Positions 43,929 through 52,811 of a stretch of 64,000 bases of DNA are shown here, piece after piece (position 1 is the first letter of the stretch; every line of letters starts with the position of its first letter). The DNA lies in contig NZ_JACGLT010000004.1 in assembly GCF_014062315.1 (NCBI RefSeq), positions 248,001 to 312,000 on the forward strand, in the 5' to 3' direction. The notes below the pieces were generated by a model that had not been told where the DNA came from, ran no database searches, and was given only the letters and a program-made list of their open reading frames with translations. The position numbers and the translations under genes were made by a program. This DNA is from Gelidibacter maritimus (GTDB taxonomy: Bacteria; Bacteroidota; Bacteroidia; Flavobacteriales; Flavobacteriaceae).

Positions 43929-44656
43929 TTGAAGATCATAATTAACCGTTCGGAAGTTGTTTTATGGAATTTCTGTAGTTTGTAATCGCCAAAAACATCC
44001 AGCAAATAAACCCCAGCTTGTTCAAAAAGTGCCTCAAAATCGGATAATGTTTTCGCTCTAACGCGCTCTTGAAAATTATAATCTACGCCATCATCCTTAA
44101 AACTGATATCCTTAATAATTTGGCCGTTCTCAACATATCTTTTCTGATGGAACGCTATACCTCCTATGGTTTTGACATCTTCAGGCACTAAATTGTCAAT
44201 CACATAATCAGCATTCATAAAATCTATTACTCCAAATCCAAATTCATTGAGATTTTCCTTTATGGCTTTTATGGTATTAAGGTTGTCTTCAGACCTGTCA
44301 AAATAGCCAAAGCTGGTGAAAAGATTGAATACGGCATCAAATTTAGCATTGTATGGATTGCTCATATCGTGCACTTCAAAATGTAGCATGTCATTCTCAT
44401 ACCTCTTGGCGTATTTGATACTGTTTTCTGAAAGATCCACGCCCGTGACATCATAGCCCAAAGAATTGAGGTAGATGGAATGACGCCCTTTACCGCAAGC
44501 AAGATCAAGTATTTTAGCCTGTTCTGGTAAATTTAAATATCGGGTCAAGCTATCCATGAATTTTTGGGCTTCCGTATGATCTCTATCGGCATAAAGAATA
44601 TGATAGTAAGGGGTATCAAACCATGAGGCGTACCACTCTGTTATGTCTTTTGTCAT
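43925..44656 (-). CDS. Class I SAM-dependent methyltransferase
   Basis: The frame opens with TTG at 44677, but the ATG at 44656 (MTKDITEWYASWFDTPYYHILY) is the likely start (243 aa). The SAM-binding motif I is ILDLACGKGRHSIYLNSLG, followed by the acidic motif DVTGVDLSENSI and VFNLFTSFGYF. It resembles methyltransferases annotated in many Bacteroidota beside ZIP transporters; the substrate is unknown, with small molecules more likely than RNA. It diverges from the THUMP methyltransferase gene; both gene starts are preceded by a TATTTTTG element. Confidence 0.87.
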   Translation of the reverse strand: MTKDITEWYASWFDTPYYHILYADRDHTEAQKFMDSLTRYLNLPEQAKILDLACGKGRHSIYLNSLGYDVTGVDLSENSIKYAKRYENDMLHFEVHDMSNPYNAKFDAVFNLFTSFGYFDRSEDNLNTIKAIKENLNEFGFGVIDFMNADYVIDNLVPEDVKTIGGIAFHQKRYVENGQIIKDISFKDDGVDYNFQERVRAKTLSDFEALFEQAGVYLLDVFGDYKLQKFHKTTSERLIMIFK

Positions 44657-44713
44657 TATAAATTCGTCTGACTGCAAAAATACTTTATTTTTGTAATCTA
44701 TATCAGGAGAATA

Positions 44714-45871
44714 ATGGATAATAATTTTAATATGGTAGCCAAAACCTTATTTGGTTTTGAAGATCTACTTGCCAAGGAGTTGACCCAACTAGGAGCGCAA
44801 GATGTGAAGACAGGTGTGCGAAATGTGAGTTTTGTTGGCGATAAAGGTTTTATGTATAAAGCAAACTTAGCCTTGCGTACAGCCATTAAGATTCTAAAAC
44901 CTATTCATAGCTTCAGAATTAATAATGAAAAGGACTTGTACGATCAAGTTTATAAAATGGATTGGGACCAATACCTTAAGCCTACGGGAACCTTAGCGGT
45001 TGATGCTACCGTGCATTCGCATTTATTTACCCATTCTCTTTATATTGCCCAAAAAACGAAAGACGCTGTTGTAGATAAATTTAGAGATACGGTGGGTGAG
45101 CGGCCAAATGTGGATCTGAAATTTCCAGATTTAAAAATCAACGTTCATATTGATAGAAATATGTGTAATGTTTCTTTGGATTCTTCAGGTGATTCATTAC
45201 ATAAAAGAGGTTATAAAACCGCCACCAATATAGCGCCAATCAATGAGGTTTTGGCCGCAGGATTGGTCATGCTATCGGGTTGGGACGGACAGACCGATTT
45301 TATGGATCCAATGTGTGGAAGTGGTACTATTCTGGCAGAAGCGGCCATGATAGCCTGCAACATTCCTCCCAATTTAATGCGGAAGGAATTTGCTTTTGAA
45401 CGTTGGCAGGATTGGGATGTAGATTTATTTGAGAAAATAGAAGAATCACTCTTAAAGAAAATGAGGGATTTTCATCATCGGATTATAGGTTATGACAAAT
45501 CGCCGAGCGCCGTTGATAAAGCTAAAGAGAACATAAAAAATGCTGAGCTGGGCGATTTTGTTGAAGTAAGACATGAAGATTTCTTTAAGACCCAAAAAGC
45601 GGGCGACGAGAAATTGCACATGGTGTTCAATCCGCCGTATGGTGAACGTTTGGATATAGAAATGGAATCGTTTTATAAAAATATTGGTGATACCCTCAAA
45701 CAAAATTACCCGGGTACTGATGCCTGGTTTATAACCTCAAACCTGGATGCATTGAAGTATGTGGGTCTTAGACCTTCCCGAAAAATTCATTTGGTCAATG
45801 CAAAGCTGGAAGCAAGATTGGTGAAGTACGAAATTTATGAAGGCAGTAAAAAAAGGAAATACAAGGAATAA
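44714..45871 (+). CDS. THUMP-domain 23S rRNA N2-guanine methyltransferase (RlmL/YpsC-like)
   Basis: A 385-aa protein. A ferredoxin-like part and THUMP domain fill about 1-155 (FGFEDLLAKELTQLGAQDV; VDLKFPDLKINVHI). The methyltransferase domain follows with FMDPMCGSGTILAEAAMIA (motif I) and the catalytic NPPYGERLDI. This is the single-domain form corresponding to the N-terminal half of E. coli RlmL, which makes m2G2445 in 23S rRNA. The C-terminal end is a basic tail (YEGSKKRKYKE). A TATTTTTG element at 44686-44693 is a likely -7 box. The gene is a single unit. Confidence 0.93.
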   Translation: MDNNFNMVAKTLFGFEDLLAKELTQLGAQDVKTGVRNVSFVGDKGFMYKANLALRTAIKILKPIHSFRINNEKDLYDQVYKMDWDQYLKPTGTLAVDATVHSHLFTHSLYIAQKTKDAVVDKFRDTVGERPNVDLKFPDLKINVHIDRNMCNVSLDSSGDSLHKRGYKTATNIAPINEVLAAGLVMLSGWDGQTDFMDPMCGSGTILAEAAMIACNIPPNLMRKEFAFERWQDWDVDLFEKIEESLLKKMRDFHHRIIGYDKSPSAVDKAKENIKNAELGDFVEVRHEDFFKTQKAGDEKLHMVFNPPYGERLDIEMESFYKNIGDTLKQNYPGTDAWFITSNLDALKYVGLRPSRKIHLVNAKLEARLVKYEIYEGSKKRKYKE

Positions 45872-46190
45872 TACCATATTAACAAGGAAGTGCTGCGTTG
45901 AAGTAAATCATTGTCCATTCTATTATAATTTCACTAGTCATAACTTCCTCAATTAAGACTATGTAAATCAATCACCGCTTTACGAAAAATGTAAGCAACA
46001 TCGCTTTTTGTACGATATTATATAACATGGTACAACAATCGGTTAGCATTTCAAGATAAGACGAAAATACCTATTGTCGTATCGGCCTTTACTTTGTTTT
46101 AGCAAGTTGGAATGAAAGAAAATCCAAGATTTTAAACCTATTTATAAAGCCGGGATGACATGCCTATGATTAAATTCTGATAAATGAGAT
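45872..46190. other. Intergenic region, no gene recognised
   Basis: About 319 bases between the end of the THUMP methyltransferase and the end of the convergent DinB-like gene. It holds no ORF, RNA gene or clear terminator that I can support. AAAGCCGGGATGACATGCC near 46148 looks like the broken tail of the REP-like palindromes seen elsewhere in the window. Confidence 0.45.
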
Positions 46191-46715
46191 TTAATAATAT
46201 TTCTGAAGTTGCTTTGTGTGATGATCCACATGATGTGCAGTCCACATTAAAACTTCCCTAATTGGCATTTTTCCCATTAATTGGTGTGGTAGCACCAAGG
46301 TGTCTAAGTTTTTATCGGATATTCTTCTAATCTTATATTGTAACTTTTTGCTTTCTACTTGCAGACGATTCAAAATGTAATTTTTATCCTTTAATTTTGG
46401 AGCCTTCATATTCTTGGAAGCCTTAAAAACGTAGTCTTTATTGTCTTTTAAAATTTCCTGATAATTCTTAACAATGGTATCGTAGTCACGTAATTCGCGC
46501 GTGTTTTTTCCAAAGGCATATTTGAAAAAAAATCTTGGCATGCTTAAAATATCGTTTAAAGGTTTGATACTTTGAAGCAAATGAAGTGCTTGTTGACCTG
46601 TAGTCCATTTGTTTTCAGGTCCTTGCGTCCATTTTTCGTTATCCTGAATTTGCAGCCAGTTGATTAGAGTATGGTAATTTTCTTCCAATAAATCGGCAAT
46701 CTCATCTTTATGCAT
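46191..46715 (-). CDS. DinB-like four-helix protein
   Basis: A 174-aa soluble protein of the DinB/YfiT superfamily, built of four helices. The metal-binding histidines are recognisable: the early QQALHLLQSI and the terminal MWTAHHVDHHTKQLQKYY with a His cluster. Many family members bind nickel or zinc and act as thiol-dependent transferases; none of the known reactions can be assigned here. The helix start ENYHTLINWLQIQDNEKWTQG is typical. It is monocistronic, between two convergent or parallel minus-strand genes, and ends about 300 bases from the THUMP methyltransferase. Confidence 0.83.
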   Translation of the reverse strand: MHKDEIADLLEENYHTLINWLQIQDNEKWTQGPENKWTTGQQALHLLQSIKPLNDILSMPRFFFKYAFGKNTRELRDYDTIVKNYQEILKDNKDYVFKASKNMKAPKLKDKNYILNRLQVESKKLQYKIRRISDKNLDTLVLPHQLMGKMPIREVLMWTAHHVDHHTKQLQKYY

Positions 46716-46791
46716 ACACTGGTATTAGTATGCAAAAGTTAAGTAAATTATTTTAAAGAATGAATGTGAAAAAGGAAGTTTTTATCGAGAT

Positions 46792-47538
46792 TTAGTCCTC
46801 TACAGATATTTTTTTGTTCTTCTTGAAAATAGGGATCAAATAAGAAACATTATAACCAAATCCGAAACCGAATCGTCCACTATCAAATGTTCTGTTGAAA
46901 CCAGGGATAAATAAATTTTCAAAATTTGTAGGTTGATCTTCAGCGACCAGACCTTTAAGCTGTGCATTGATACCGACGAACAAATTGTTGACAATTTCGG
47001 CTTTGATTCCTATGACCAACTCCGCCCAAACGGCTGACAACCCTTTAAATTCCTGCAAATCTGTTGAAGTAAATGGAGGGTTATAATATTGATCTGTGGT
47101 ATAGATAGTATAACTATTTAGGTTTTGGCTGAACGCACTCACACCAACGCGCAATCCGGTGTAAATCAGGTTTTCCATATCGAGCCAGTTTCTATAGAGG
47201 TTGTAATCTATTCCAGCTTTGAAGTAGCTGCCTTTTGCGGTTACATCTAAGTAATCGTTTCTTATGGTGTTTTCTTCGGTCCCCAGTTCACCAGCCAAGT
47301 ACAATTTTTGAGTAAGTCGATAATCGCCAGAAATTTCAAAACCTGTATAATCGTCATCTATAAAGGAACGGGTCAATTTTCCGATGTCAGCGCCCAATCG
47401 CAAGCCATATTTTTGTTTGACAATAATTGTGTCATTAACATTTTCTTCTTGCACTTCTTGCGTTTCTTGGGCAAATGATGTTAGCGGCAACACCATCAAG
47501 AAAAGTTGACTAATGATAAATATTGATATGCGCTGCAT
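46792..47538 (-). CDS. DUF6048 family outer-membrane beta-barrel-like protein
   Basis: A 248-aa exported protein with a signal peptide (MQRISIFIISQLFLMVLPLTSFAQ). The mature part is a series of alternating strands (YGLRLGADIGKLTRSF, FEISGDYRLTQKLYLAGELG, YFKAGIDYNLYRNWLDM, LRVGVSAFSQNL, FGFGFGYNVSYLIPIFK), fitting an outer-membrane barrel. It corresponds to the DUF6048 family found beside DUF6452 in flavobacteria. The start overlaps the end of the DUF6452 gene by 29 bases. Function unknown; conserved pairing with DUF6452 and RlmD suggests a shared unit but not a shared role. Confidence 0.8.
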   Translation of the reverse strand: MQRISIFIISQLFLMVLPLTSFAQETQEVQEENVNDTIIVKQKYGLRLGADIGKLTRSFIDDDYTGFEISGDYRLTQKLYLAGELGTEENTIRNDYLDVTAKGSYFKAGIDYNLYRNWLDMENLIYTGLRVGVSAFSQNLNSYTIYTTDQYYNPPFTSTDLQEFKGLSAVWAELVIGIKAEIVNNLFVGINAQLKGLVAEDQPTNFENLFIPGFNRTFDSGRFGFGFGYNVSYLIPIFKKNKKISVED

Positions 47539-48046
47539 TTTCGTTGTTTATGGTGTCTTTAATAACTTCGATGTCTAAAATCCAATTGATTGAGTCTGTT
47601 ACCCGTGTTGCACTGATATTATTGAAAACACTTTTATAACCACAGGCTCGAGAAACATAAATGAGTTCTGGAGTATATTTTATTTCGATAATATCGGGAT
47701 TCGGAATTGTGCTTTGAATTGTATCCTGATCAAAATCTTGATCTCTTGTCAACACAAACCGCGACGTGTTAATGGTGTTTAAGGCCTCTACTCTTAAAGG
47801 CAAAACGATAGAATCTGTAGTTTTATCATTGACAATAAGCTTTGGGTTGCCTTCTGCTTTAACATTCATGCGTCTTACCGTTTTTGTCTCTGTTAAAACA
47901 TCAATATTATAAAAACGAATGATCAGATGTGGCGTTGTTGGTGTTGTTGCGGCACAAATATCATCACGTTCGCAACCCCATAAGCTCAGGATTATGAGAA
48001 GAACTATTAGGGTTTTGATGTTTTGAAGGGCTTTTATTAGTTTCAA
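47510..48046 (-). CDS. DUF6452 family lipoprotein
   Basis: The start is TTG at 48046: an in-frame stop lies four codons upstream and no early ATG exists, while the TTG gives a lipoprotein signal (KTLIVLLIILSLWGC) with Cys then ERDD. The 178-aa mature chain is beta-rich with HLIIRFYNIDVLTET and LDIEVIKDTI, matching the flavobacterial DUF6452 family, likely exposed on the outer membrane. It precedes and overlaps DUF6048 by 29 bases, so these two exported proteins probably act together. The rlmD gene lies about 90 bases upstream. Confidence 0.8.
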   Translation of the reverse strand: MKLIKALQNIKTLIVLLIILSLWGCERDDICAATTPTTPHLIIRFYNIDVLTETKTVRRMNVKAEGNPKLIVNDKTTDSIVLPLRVEALNTINTSRFVLTRDQDFDQDTIQSTIPNPDIIEIKYTPELIYVSRACGYKSVFNNISATRVTDSINWILDIEVIKDTINNENAAHINIYH

Positions 48047-48137
48047 GTTTGTTTTGTTTCAGGTTTCTGTTTAAATGACGTATTGAAAATCAAAAATCAA
48101 CAATCATCCATTACCAATCGTTAATCGACGATCCTAA

Positions 48138-49547
48138 TTATCTTTTTTCCAAAAGTACAACATTTTCAACATGATGTGTTTGCGGAAACATATCAACCGG
48201 TTGAACCTTCGTTACTTTATAAATGGCATCCATCAATTCTAGATCGCGCGCTTGTGTAGCACTATTACAGCTTACATACACCACTTTTTCAGGCGCCACA
48301 TTAAGTATTTGTTGCACCACATCTTTATGCATACCGTCACGTGGTGGATCAGTAATAATCACATCTGGATGACCGTGTTTAGCAATGAAATTGGCATTGA
48401 ACACATTTTTCATATCTCCAACATAAAACTCAACGTTGTCAATTCCATTTAATTGTGCATTTTGCTTAGCTGCAATTATGGCATCAGGAACAGACTCCAC
48501 ACCAATTACTTTTTTGGCACTCTTGGCCACAAATTGAGCTATCGTTCCAGTTCCTGTATATAAATCGTAAACAAGTTCATGGCCATTTAAATCGGCAAAG
48601 TCGCGTGTTATTTTATACAGTTCATAAGCTTGATCTGAATTGGTTTGGTAAAACGATTTGGCATTAATCTTAAACCGCAGTCCTTCCATCTCTTCAAAAA
48701 TATGATCCTGACCTTTATAGCAAATGACCTCCTGATCATAGATAGTGTCATTTGCTTTTCCGTTAATAACGTAGAGAAGCGATGTAATTTCCGGAAATTT
48801 ATCACCAACATAGTTCAATAGCAGCTCACGATTTTCTTTATCCTCTTTAAAGAACTGGAAAAGTACCATAATATCGCCGGTAGTGGAGGTGCGAAGCATT
48901 AATGTTCTCAAAAAACCAGTTTGATTACGCGTATTAAAAAACTCAAGACTGTGTTTGACAGCGAATTCTTTGACCGAATTTCTAATCGCATTGGATGGAT
49001 CTTCCTGAAGCCAGCATTTTTCAATGTCAAGAATTTTGTCCCACATTCCAGGAATATGAAAACCAAGTGCATTTTTATCGCCAATATCTTCGTTAGAGCG
49101 AATTTCGTCTAAAGTTAACCAGCGACTGTCACTGAACGAAAATTCCATTTTATTTCTATAAAAATAGGTCTTTGCAGAACCTAAAATGGGAGTAATGGGC
49201 GGTAATTCTAAATGGCCGATACGCTTAAGGTTGTTTTCAACCTCCTTTTGTTTATAAAACAATTGGTGCTCATAACCCATGTCTTGCCATTTGCATCCGC
49301 CACAAACACCAAAATGCTGACATTTCGGTTCGGTACGCTTATCAGAATACTCGTGAAATTTTATAGCATTGCCTTCATAAAAAGACTTACGTTTTTTAAA
49401 CGTTTCTACGTCCACAACATCACCGGGCACGACGTTTTGCATAAAAATGACAGCCCCGTCTGGCGCTTTCGCTACTGATTTACCTTTGGCGGCAGCATCA
49501 ACTACGACAACATTCTCAAAGATTTTTTTTCTGTTTCTTCTACTCAT
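48138..49547 (-). CDS. rlmD: 23S rRNA (uracil-1939-C5)-methyltransferase RlmD
   Basis: The frame extends to 49589, but MSRRNRKKIFENVVVVDAAAKG from the ATG at 49547 is the family start (469 aa). An N-terminal TRAM domain (GDVVDVETFKKRK) is followed by the iron-sulfur Cys set CQHFGVCGGCKW and CWLQEDPSN. The methyltransferase domain has LVYDLYTGTGTIAQFVA, the DPPRDGMHK motif and the catalytic Cys in VVYVSCNSATQARDL. It methylates U1939 of 23S rRNA. E. coli RlmD is of similar size (433 aa). It stands upstream of the DUF6452-DUF6048 pair. Confidence 0.93.
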   Translation of the reverse strand: MSRRNRKKIFENVVVVDAAAKGKSVAKAPDGAVIFMQNVVPGDVVDVETFKKRKSFYEGNAIKFHEYSDKRTEPKCQHFGVCGGCKWQDMGYEHQLFYKQKEVENNLKRIGHLELPPITPILGSAKTYFYRNKMEFSFSDSRWLTLDEIRSNEDIGDKNALGFHIPGMWDKILDIEKCWLQEDPSNAIRNSVKEFAVKHSLEFFNTRNQTGFLRTLMLRTSTTGDIMVLFQFFKEDKENRELLLNYVGDKFPEITSLLYVINGKANDTIYDQEVICYKGQDHIFEEMEGLRFKINAKSFYQTNSDQAYELYKITRDFADLNGHELVYDLYTGTGTIAQFVAKSAKKVIGVESVPDAIIAAKQNAQLNGIDNVEFYVGDMKNVFNANFIAKHGHPDVIITDPPRDGMHKDVVQQILNVAPEKVVYVSCNSATQARDLELMDAIYKVTKVQPVDMFPQTHHVENVVLLEKR

Positions 49548-50071
49548 GCGGCAAAAATAGTGAAACCAATTGCTATTTACGAATTCCAAATCCCCATTTT
49601 ATTAATGAAACCCAAAATTTAAAAGCGGAGCGTATAAATAGTTAAGGATTGAACCAATCCTTCTATGTGACTAACAAAATCGGCAGTATCGAAATAGAAA
49701 AAGTAGAACTCACTGAACAAATTCCATTGGTTATCCTTCTTAATGAAATTCTAAATTGGTATCGATGCAAAACTAAAAAATCAAAATAAACCTGCTTTTA
49801 TCGTTTGATCATTATTTTATCGCCTAGGTTGCAAATTCAATCGGAAAATTTTTATGAAGTTTAAATATTTGCTAATTTGCGAGTCCTAAGGGATGATTTC
49901 TCTCTCACGCTGCTTTTTCCTCCCGAAACTATTGGGAGTTCGAAAGAATAAAGGTACAGTAGGAATGGTTATTTTACTCGCTAAGCGAGTTTTAATTATT
50001 AATGTTTGCATCTCAACTATACGATGTCAAACCGTGTCTATTGATGACATGAAACTGTAAATTTCTATAAG
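49548..50071. other. Long intergenic leader region between divergent rlmD and the ornithine aminotransferase gene
   Basis: About 520 bases without a supported gene. Two hairpins stand 37 bases apart: CTCCC / GGGAG (49920-49938) and ACTCGC-TAA-GCGAGT followed by TTTTAATT (49976-49993), the latter terminator-like and 79 bases before the rocD start. The region between 49880 and 49995 is more GC-rich than its surroundings. It may hold a small RNA or a leader attenuator, or a decayed REP-like element; no known riboswitch was recognised. Confidence 0.4.
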
Positions 50072-51322
50072 ATGACTGTTTTAAACCAATTAACTTCGCA
50101 ACAAGCGATAGATTTAGAAAACAAGTATGGCGCCCATAATTACCATCCGCTTCCAGTAGTATTAAGTAGAGGAGAGGGTGTACATGTTTGGGATGTTGAA
50201 GGAAAACAATATTATGATTTTCTCTCAGCATATTCTGCGGTCAATCAAGGCCATTGCCATCCAAAAATTGTTGATGCCATGGTGGCTCAAGCCCAGACCC
50301 TAACTCTAACCTCACGAGCGTTTTATAATGACGTTTTAGGGAAGTTTGAAGCTTACGCATCAAAATATTTCGGGTATGATAAAGTGTTGCCCATGAACAC
50401 TGGTGCAGAGGCTGTAGAAACGGCGCTGAAGATCTGCAGAAAATGGGCTTATGAAGTTAAGGGTATTGCGGACCAACAAGCCGAGATAATTGTTTGTAGA
50501 AATAACTTCCATGGAAGGACCACGACCATTATTTCATTTTCTAATGATCCCATTGCACGTAAAAACTTCGGTCCATTTACGCAAGGCTTTATAAAAATTG
50601 AGTATGACAATTTACAGGAATTGGAACATACCCTAAAGAACAATCCTAATGTTGCAGGATTTTTAGTAGAGCCTATTCAGGGTGAAGCTGGGGTTTATGT
50701 ACCGAGTGAAGGCTATTTGAAAAAAGCCAAAGCCTTATGCGAAAAGTACAACATCTTGTTTCTGGCCGATGAAGTTCAAACGGGAATTGGAAGAACAGGA
50801 AAACTTTTGGCGGTAGATCATGAAAATGTGAAGCCAGATATTTTAATCTTAGGGAAAGCTTTAAGTGGTGGTGCCTATCCGGTAAGTGCCGTATTGGCTG
50901 ACGACTCCATAATGGGAGTGATTGAACCTGGTAGTCACGGCAGTACCTTTGGCGGAAACCCAGTGGCTGCAGCAGTGGCCATCGCTGCATTGGAAGTAAT
51001 TGAAGATGAAGATTTGGCTGAGAACGCTGAAAAATTGGGTCAGATTTTTAGAAGCGAACTGGATTCCTATATCCAAAAGAGTACTATTGCTAAATTGGTG
51101 AGAGGCAAAGGACTGCTCAATGCCATAGTAATTAATGATAGTGAAGAGGGTGATACTGCCTGGAATATTTGTTTGGCACTAAGAGATAACGGCCTTCTGG
51201 CAAAACCTACCCACGGAAATATAATTCGCTTTGCACCGCCATTAGTAATGAACGAGCAGCAACTTTTAGAATGTGTTGGTATTATTATAAAAACATTGAA
51301 ACAGTTTGAACCAAATTCATAA
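50072..51322 (+). CDS. rocD: Ornithine-oxo-acid transaminase (ornithine aminotransferase)
   Basis: A 416-aa class III aminotransferase. It has the family start [25 protein letters not shown] in two parts, the [19 protein letters not shown] helix, [12 protein letters not shown], the PLP Asp in [17 protein letters not shown] and the lysine in [18 protein letters not shown], and the [13 protein letters not shown] loop. These match ornithine delta-aminotransferase, which moves the delta-amino group of ornithine to 2-oxoglutarate to give glutamate semialdehyde in arginine catabolism. Related enzymes such as acetylornithine aminotransferase are less similar to the motifs seen. It is followed after two bases by a DUF5362 gene. 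Confidence 0.93.
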   Translation: MTVLNQLTSQQAIDLENKYGAHNYHPLPVVLSRGEGVHVWDVEGKQYYDFLSAYSAVNQGHCHPKIVDAMVAQAQTLTLTSRAFYNDVLGKFEAYASKYFGYDKVLPMNTGAEAVETALKICRKWAYEVKGIADQQAEIIVCRNNFHGRTTTIISFSNDPIARKNFGPFTQGFIKIEYDNLQELEHTLKNNPNVAGFLVEPIQGEAGVYVPSEGYLKKAKALCEKYNILFLADEVQTGIGRTGKLLAVDHENVKPDILILGKALSGGAYPVSAVLADDSIMGVIEPGSHGSTFGGNPVAAAVAIAALEVIEDEDLAENAEKLGQIFRSELDSYIQKSTIAKLVRGKGLLNAIVINDSEEGDTAWNICLALRDNGLLAKPTHGNIIRFAPPLVMNEQQLLECVGIIIKTLKQFEPNS

Positions 51323-51324
51323 TT

Positions 51325-51771
51325 ATGGACGAAAAATCGGCTTTTGAAACCTTTGAATTGAATCTTCCACCAGCAATCTTGGGGTTTCTAAAAGAAACTT
51401 CAACGTGGACTTATTTTCTTTCAATATTAGGGTTTATAGGTATTGCACTAATGATTCTTGGCGGATTGTTTTTTAGTTTGATGATGAATATGATGCCAGG
51501 AGGTAATCCGTATGCAGGACTAGGGGTTGATATGTCTTACTTTGGGCTTATCTATGTTGTCATTGCTCTGCTTTACTTTTTCCCAGTGCTTTATCTTTTC
51601 AATTTTTCACGAAAAATGAAAAGTGCCTTACGATCTAATAATAACGACCAATTGACGGCTGCTTTTTCAAATTTAAAATCGCATTATAAATTTATCGGAA
51701 TTTTTACCATCGTGATCATGAGCTTATATGTTTTGATTTTTGTGTTTGCAATGATTGCAGGAACCTTATAA
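51325..51771 (+). CDS. DUF5362 family membrane protein
   Basis: A 148-aa protein with about three membrane helices (39-65, 79-97 and 125-146). Met- and Gly-rich loops (FSLMMNMMPGGNPYAG) and FNFSRKMKSALRSNN fit the DUF5362 family of Bacteroidota, function unknown. The gene starts two bases after the ornithine aminotransferase stop, implying co-transcription, but no functional link is evident. A strong terminator follows its stop. Confidence 0.8.
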   Translation: MDEKSAFETFELNLPPAILGFLKETSTWTYFLSILGFIGIALMILGGLFFSLMMNMMPGGNPYAGLGVDMSYFGLIYVVIALLYFFPVLYLFNFSRKMKSALRSNNNDQLTAAFSNLKSHYKFIGIFTIVIMSLYVLIFVFAMIAGTL

Positions 51772-51790
51772 GTGACTTAATCAGTGAATA

Positions 51791-51826
51791 AAAAAAGCGG
51801 CTAAATTAACTTTTAGCCGCTTTTTT
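51791..51826. terminator. Bidirectional intrinsic terminator
   Basis: A near-perfect hairpin, AAAAAAGCGGCTAAA with TTTAGCCGCTTTTTT around a 6-base loop, has a T-run on both strands. It separates the rocD-DUF5362 unit from the convergent CCC-motif membrane gene. Confidence 0.95.
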
Positions 51827-51843
51827 ATATCGAATATGAATGG

Positions 51844-52179
51844 TTATTCAACACTACCTTCATTGAGGCCTTTCATAAACTCTTCCTGGATCTCTTGAAT
51901 ACCTTCCATACCTACTGTAGAGAACAACCAGATGGCATAAATTAAATAAATAGCATTTAAAACGATACCAATAATAGCAAGAATCCTTCCTGTCTTTACA
52001 TTTTGGAATCCGGTGTAAATTTCAGGACTTTCCATATAAAGTTTAGTGGCTTTGTTGGCAAGCACCAAAGCAATGATGCCAAGAGGTAATCCAATGATAC
52101 CATAGCAACAACAGGTAACTATAGATAAAATTCCGAAAACTAAAATAAGTGTTGCATTGGGCAATTGTTGTTTTTCCAT
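51844..52179 (-). CDS. CCC-motif membrane protein (DUF4190-like)
   Basis: A 111-aa protein with two main hydrophobic segments (about 9-41 and 67-90). It carries the motif SIVTCCCYGIIGLPLGIIAL, the three-cysteine run that gives this Bacteroidota group its name, followed by ALVLANKATKLY and a second helix pair. Function unknown; relatives are small inner-membrane proteins. The DUF2752 gene lies 11 bases upstream on the same strand and the two are probably one unit. The ATG at 52179 suits the short polar lead MEKQQLPNA. Confidence 0.82.
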   Translation of the reverse strand: MEKQQLPNATLILVFGILSIVTCCCYGIIGLPLGIIALVLANKATKLYMESPEIYTGFQNVKTGRILAIIGIVLNAIYLIYAIWLFSTVGMEGIQEIQEEFMKGLNEGSVE

Positions 52180-52190
52180 TTGGTTGGTTT

Positions 52191-52490
52191 TTAGTTGATA
52201 ATTTTTATAAAATAGCTGATGACCACGATGCTCACGTTTAAGATGATCAAACCCATCTTAATGGTGTAGTCATGTTTAAATTTGATAAACAGGTTAAATA
52301 TAAGAAAAAGTGCCAATAAAAAAAGTGTGTAAATGGCGGGATACATCTTAAAAGCCATCAAAAAGTCGCCCTTAAAGACTAATAAAGTGGCGCGCTGAAT
52401 GCCACATCCTAAACAATCAAGCCCAATGAGCTGCTTGTTGAGACAAGGGAGCATGAAATCTTCTGGCTTGATGAGATTAAAAAACGTCAT
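52191..52490 (-). CDS. DUF2752 family membrane protein
   Basis: The frame extends to a TTG at 52556, but the ATG at 52490 gives the usual short DUF2752 form (99 aa). Motif LPCLNKQLIGLDCLGCGIQR contains the conserved cysteines, the hallmark of the family, followed by the ALLVFKGD-like LLVFKGDFLMAFKMYP helix and two further hydrophobic segments. Function unknown. The pair DUF2752 plus CCC-motif membrane protein is frequently neighbouring in flavobacteria and suggests a small membrane complex. It diverges from the 64-aa membrane gene at 52612. Confidence 0.8.
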   Translation of the reverse strand: MTFFNLIKPEDFMLPCLNKQLIGLDCLGCGIQRATLLVFKGDFLMAFKMYPAIYTLFLLALFLIFNLFIKFKHDYTIKMGLIILNVSIVVISYFIKIIN

Positions 52491-52611
52491 GCACAAATGT
52501 ATAAAAAGTATAGAATTATTACCTAAACTTTTTGAGCTTAGATTTGATGAAACCAATACAGTTTTGATTCTAAATGATTAATTTCGTATTTCCTAATAAA
52601 ACAACCCACTC

Positions 52612-52806
52612 ATGAGTATTTCGAGAGCCATTAACCTGTTATTAATAATTGTTGGCGGATTTATAGCCATTTATGCCAAAGCAGGAGCAGATCAAAATCA
52701 ATATTTATTAATCGGCGGGATATTGATATTAATGATAGGTGTGTATCGCATTTCTCGAAATATACCGAGCAAGAACGATGAAGAACCCCCTTTTAATAAC
52801 AGCTAA
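52612..52806 (+). CDS. Small membrane protein of unknown function
   Basis: A 64-aa protein with two hydrophobic helices (about 5-24 and 31-50: INLLLIIVGGFIAIYA and YLLIGGILILMIGVYRI) and a polar C-terminal tail (RNIPSKNDEEPPFNNS). I recognise no named family. It begins 122 bases upstream of the divergent DUF2752 gene ATG and ends 5 bases before the Smr gene, with which it is probably co-transcribed. Its size, regular helices and tight spacing make it more likely real than chance. Confidence 0.68.
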   Translation: MSISRAINLLLIIVGGFIAIYAKAGADQNQYLLIGGILILMIGVYRISRNIPSKNDEEPPFNNS

Positions 52807-52811
52807 TAACT

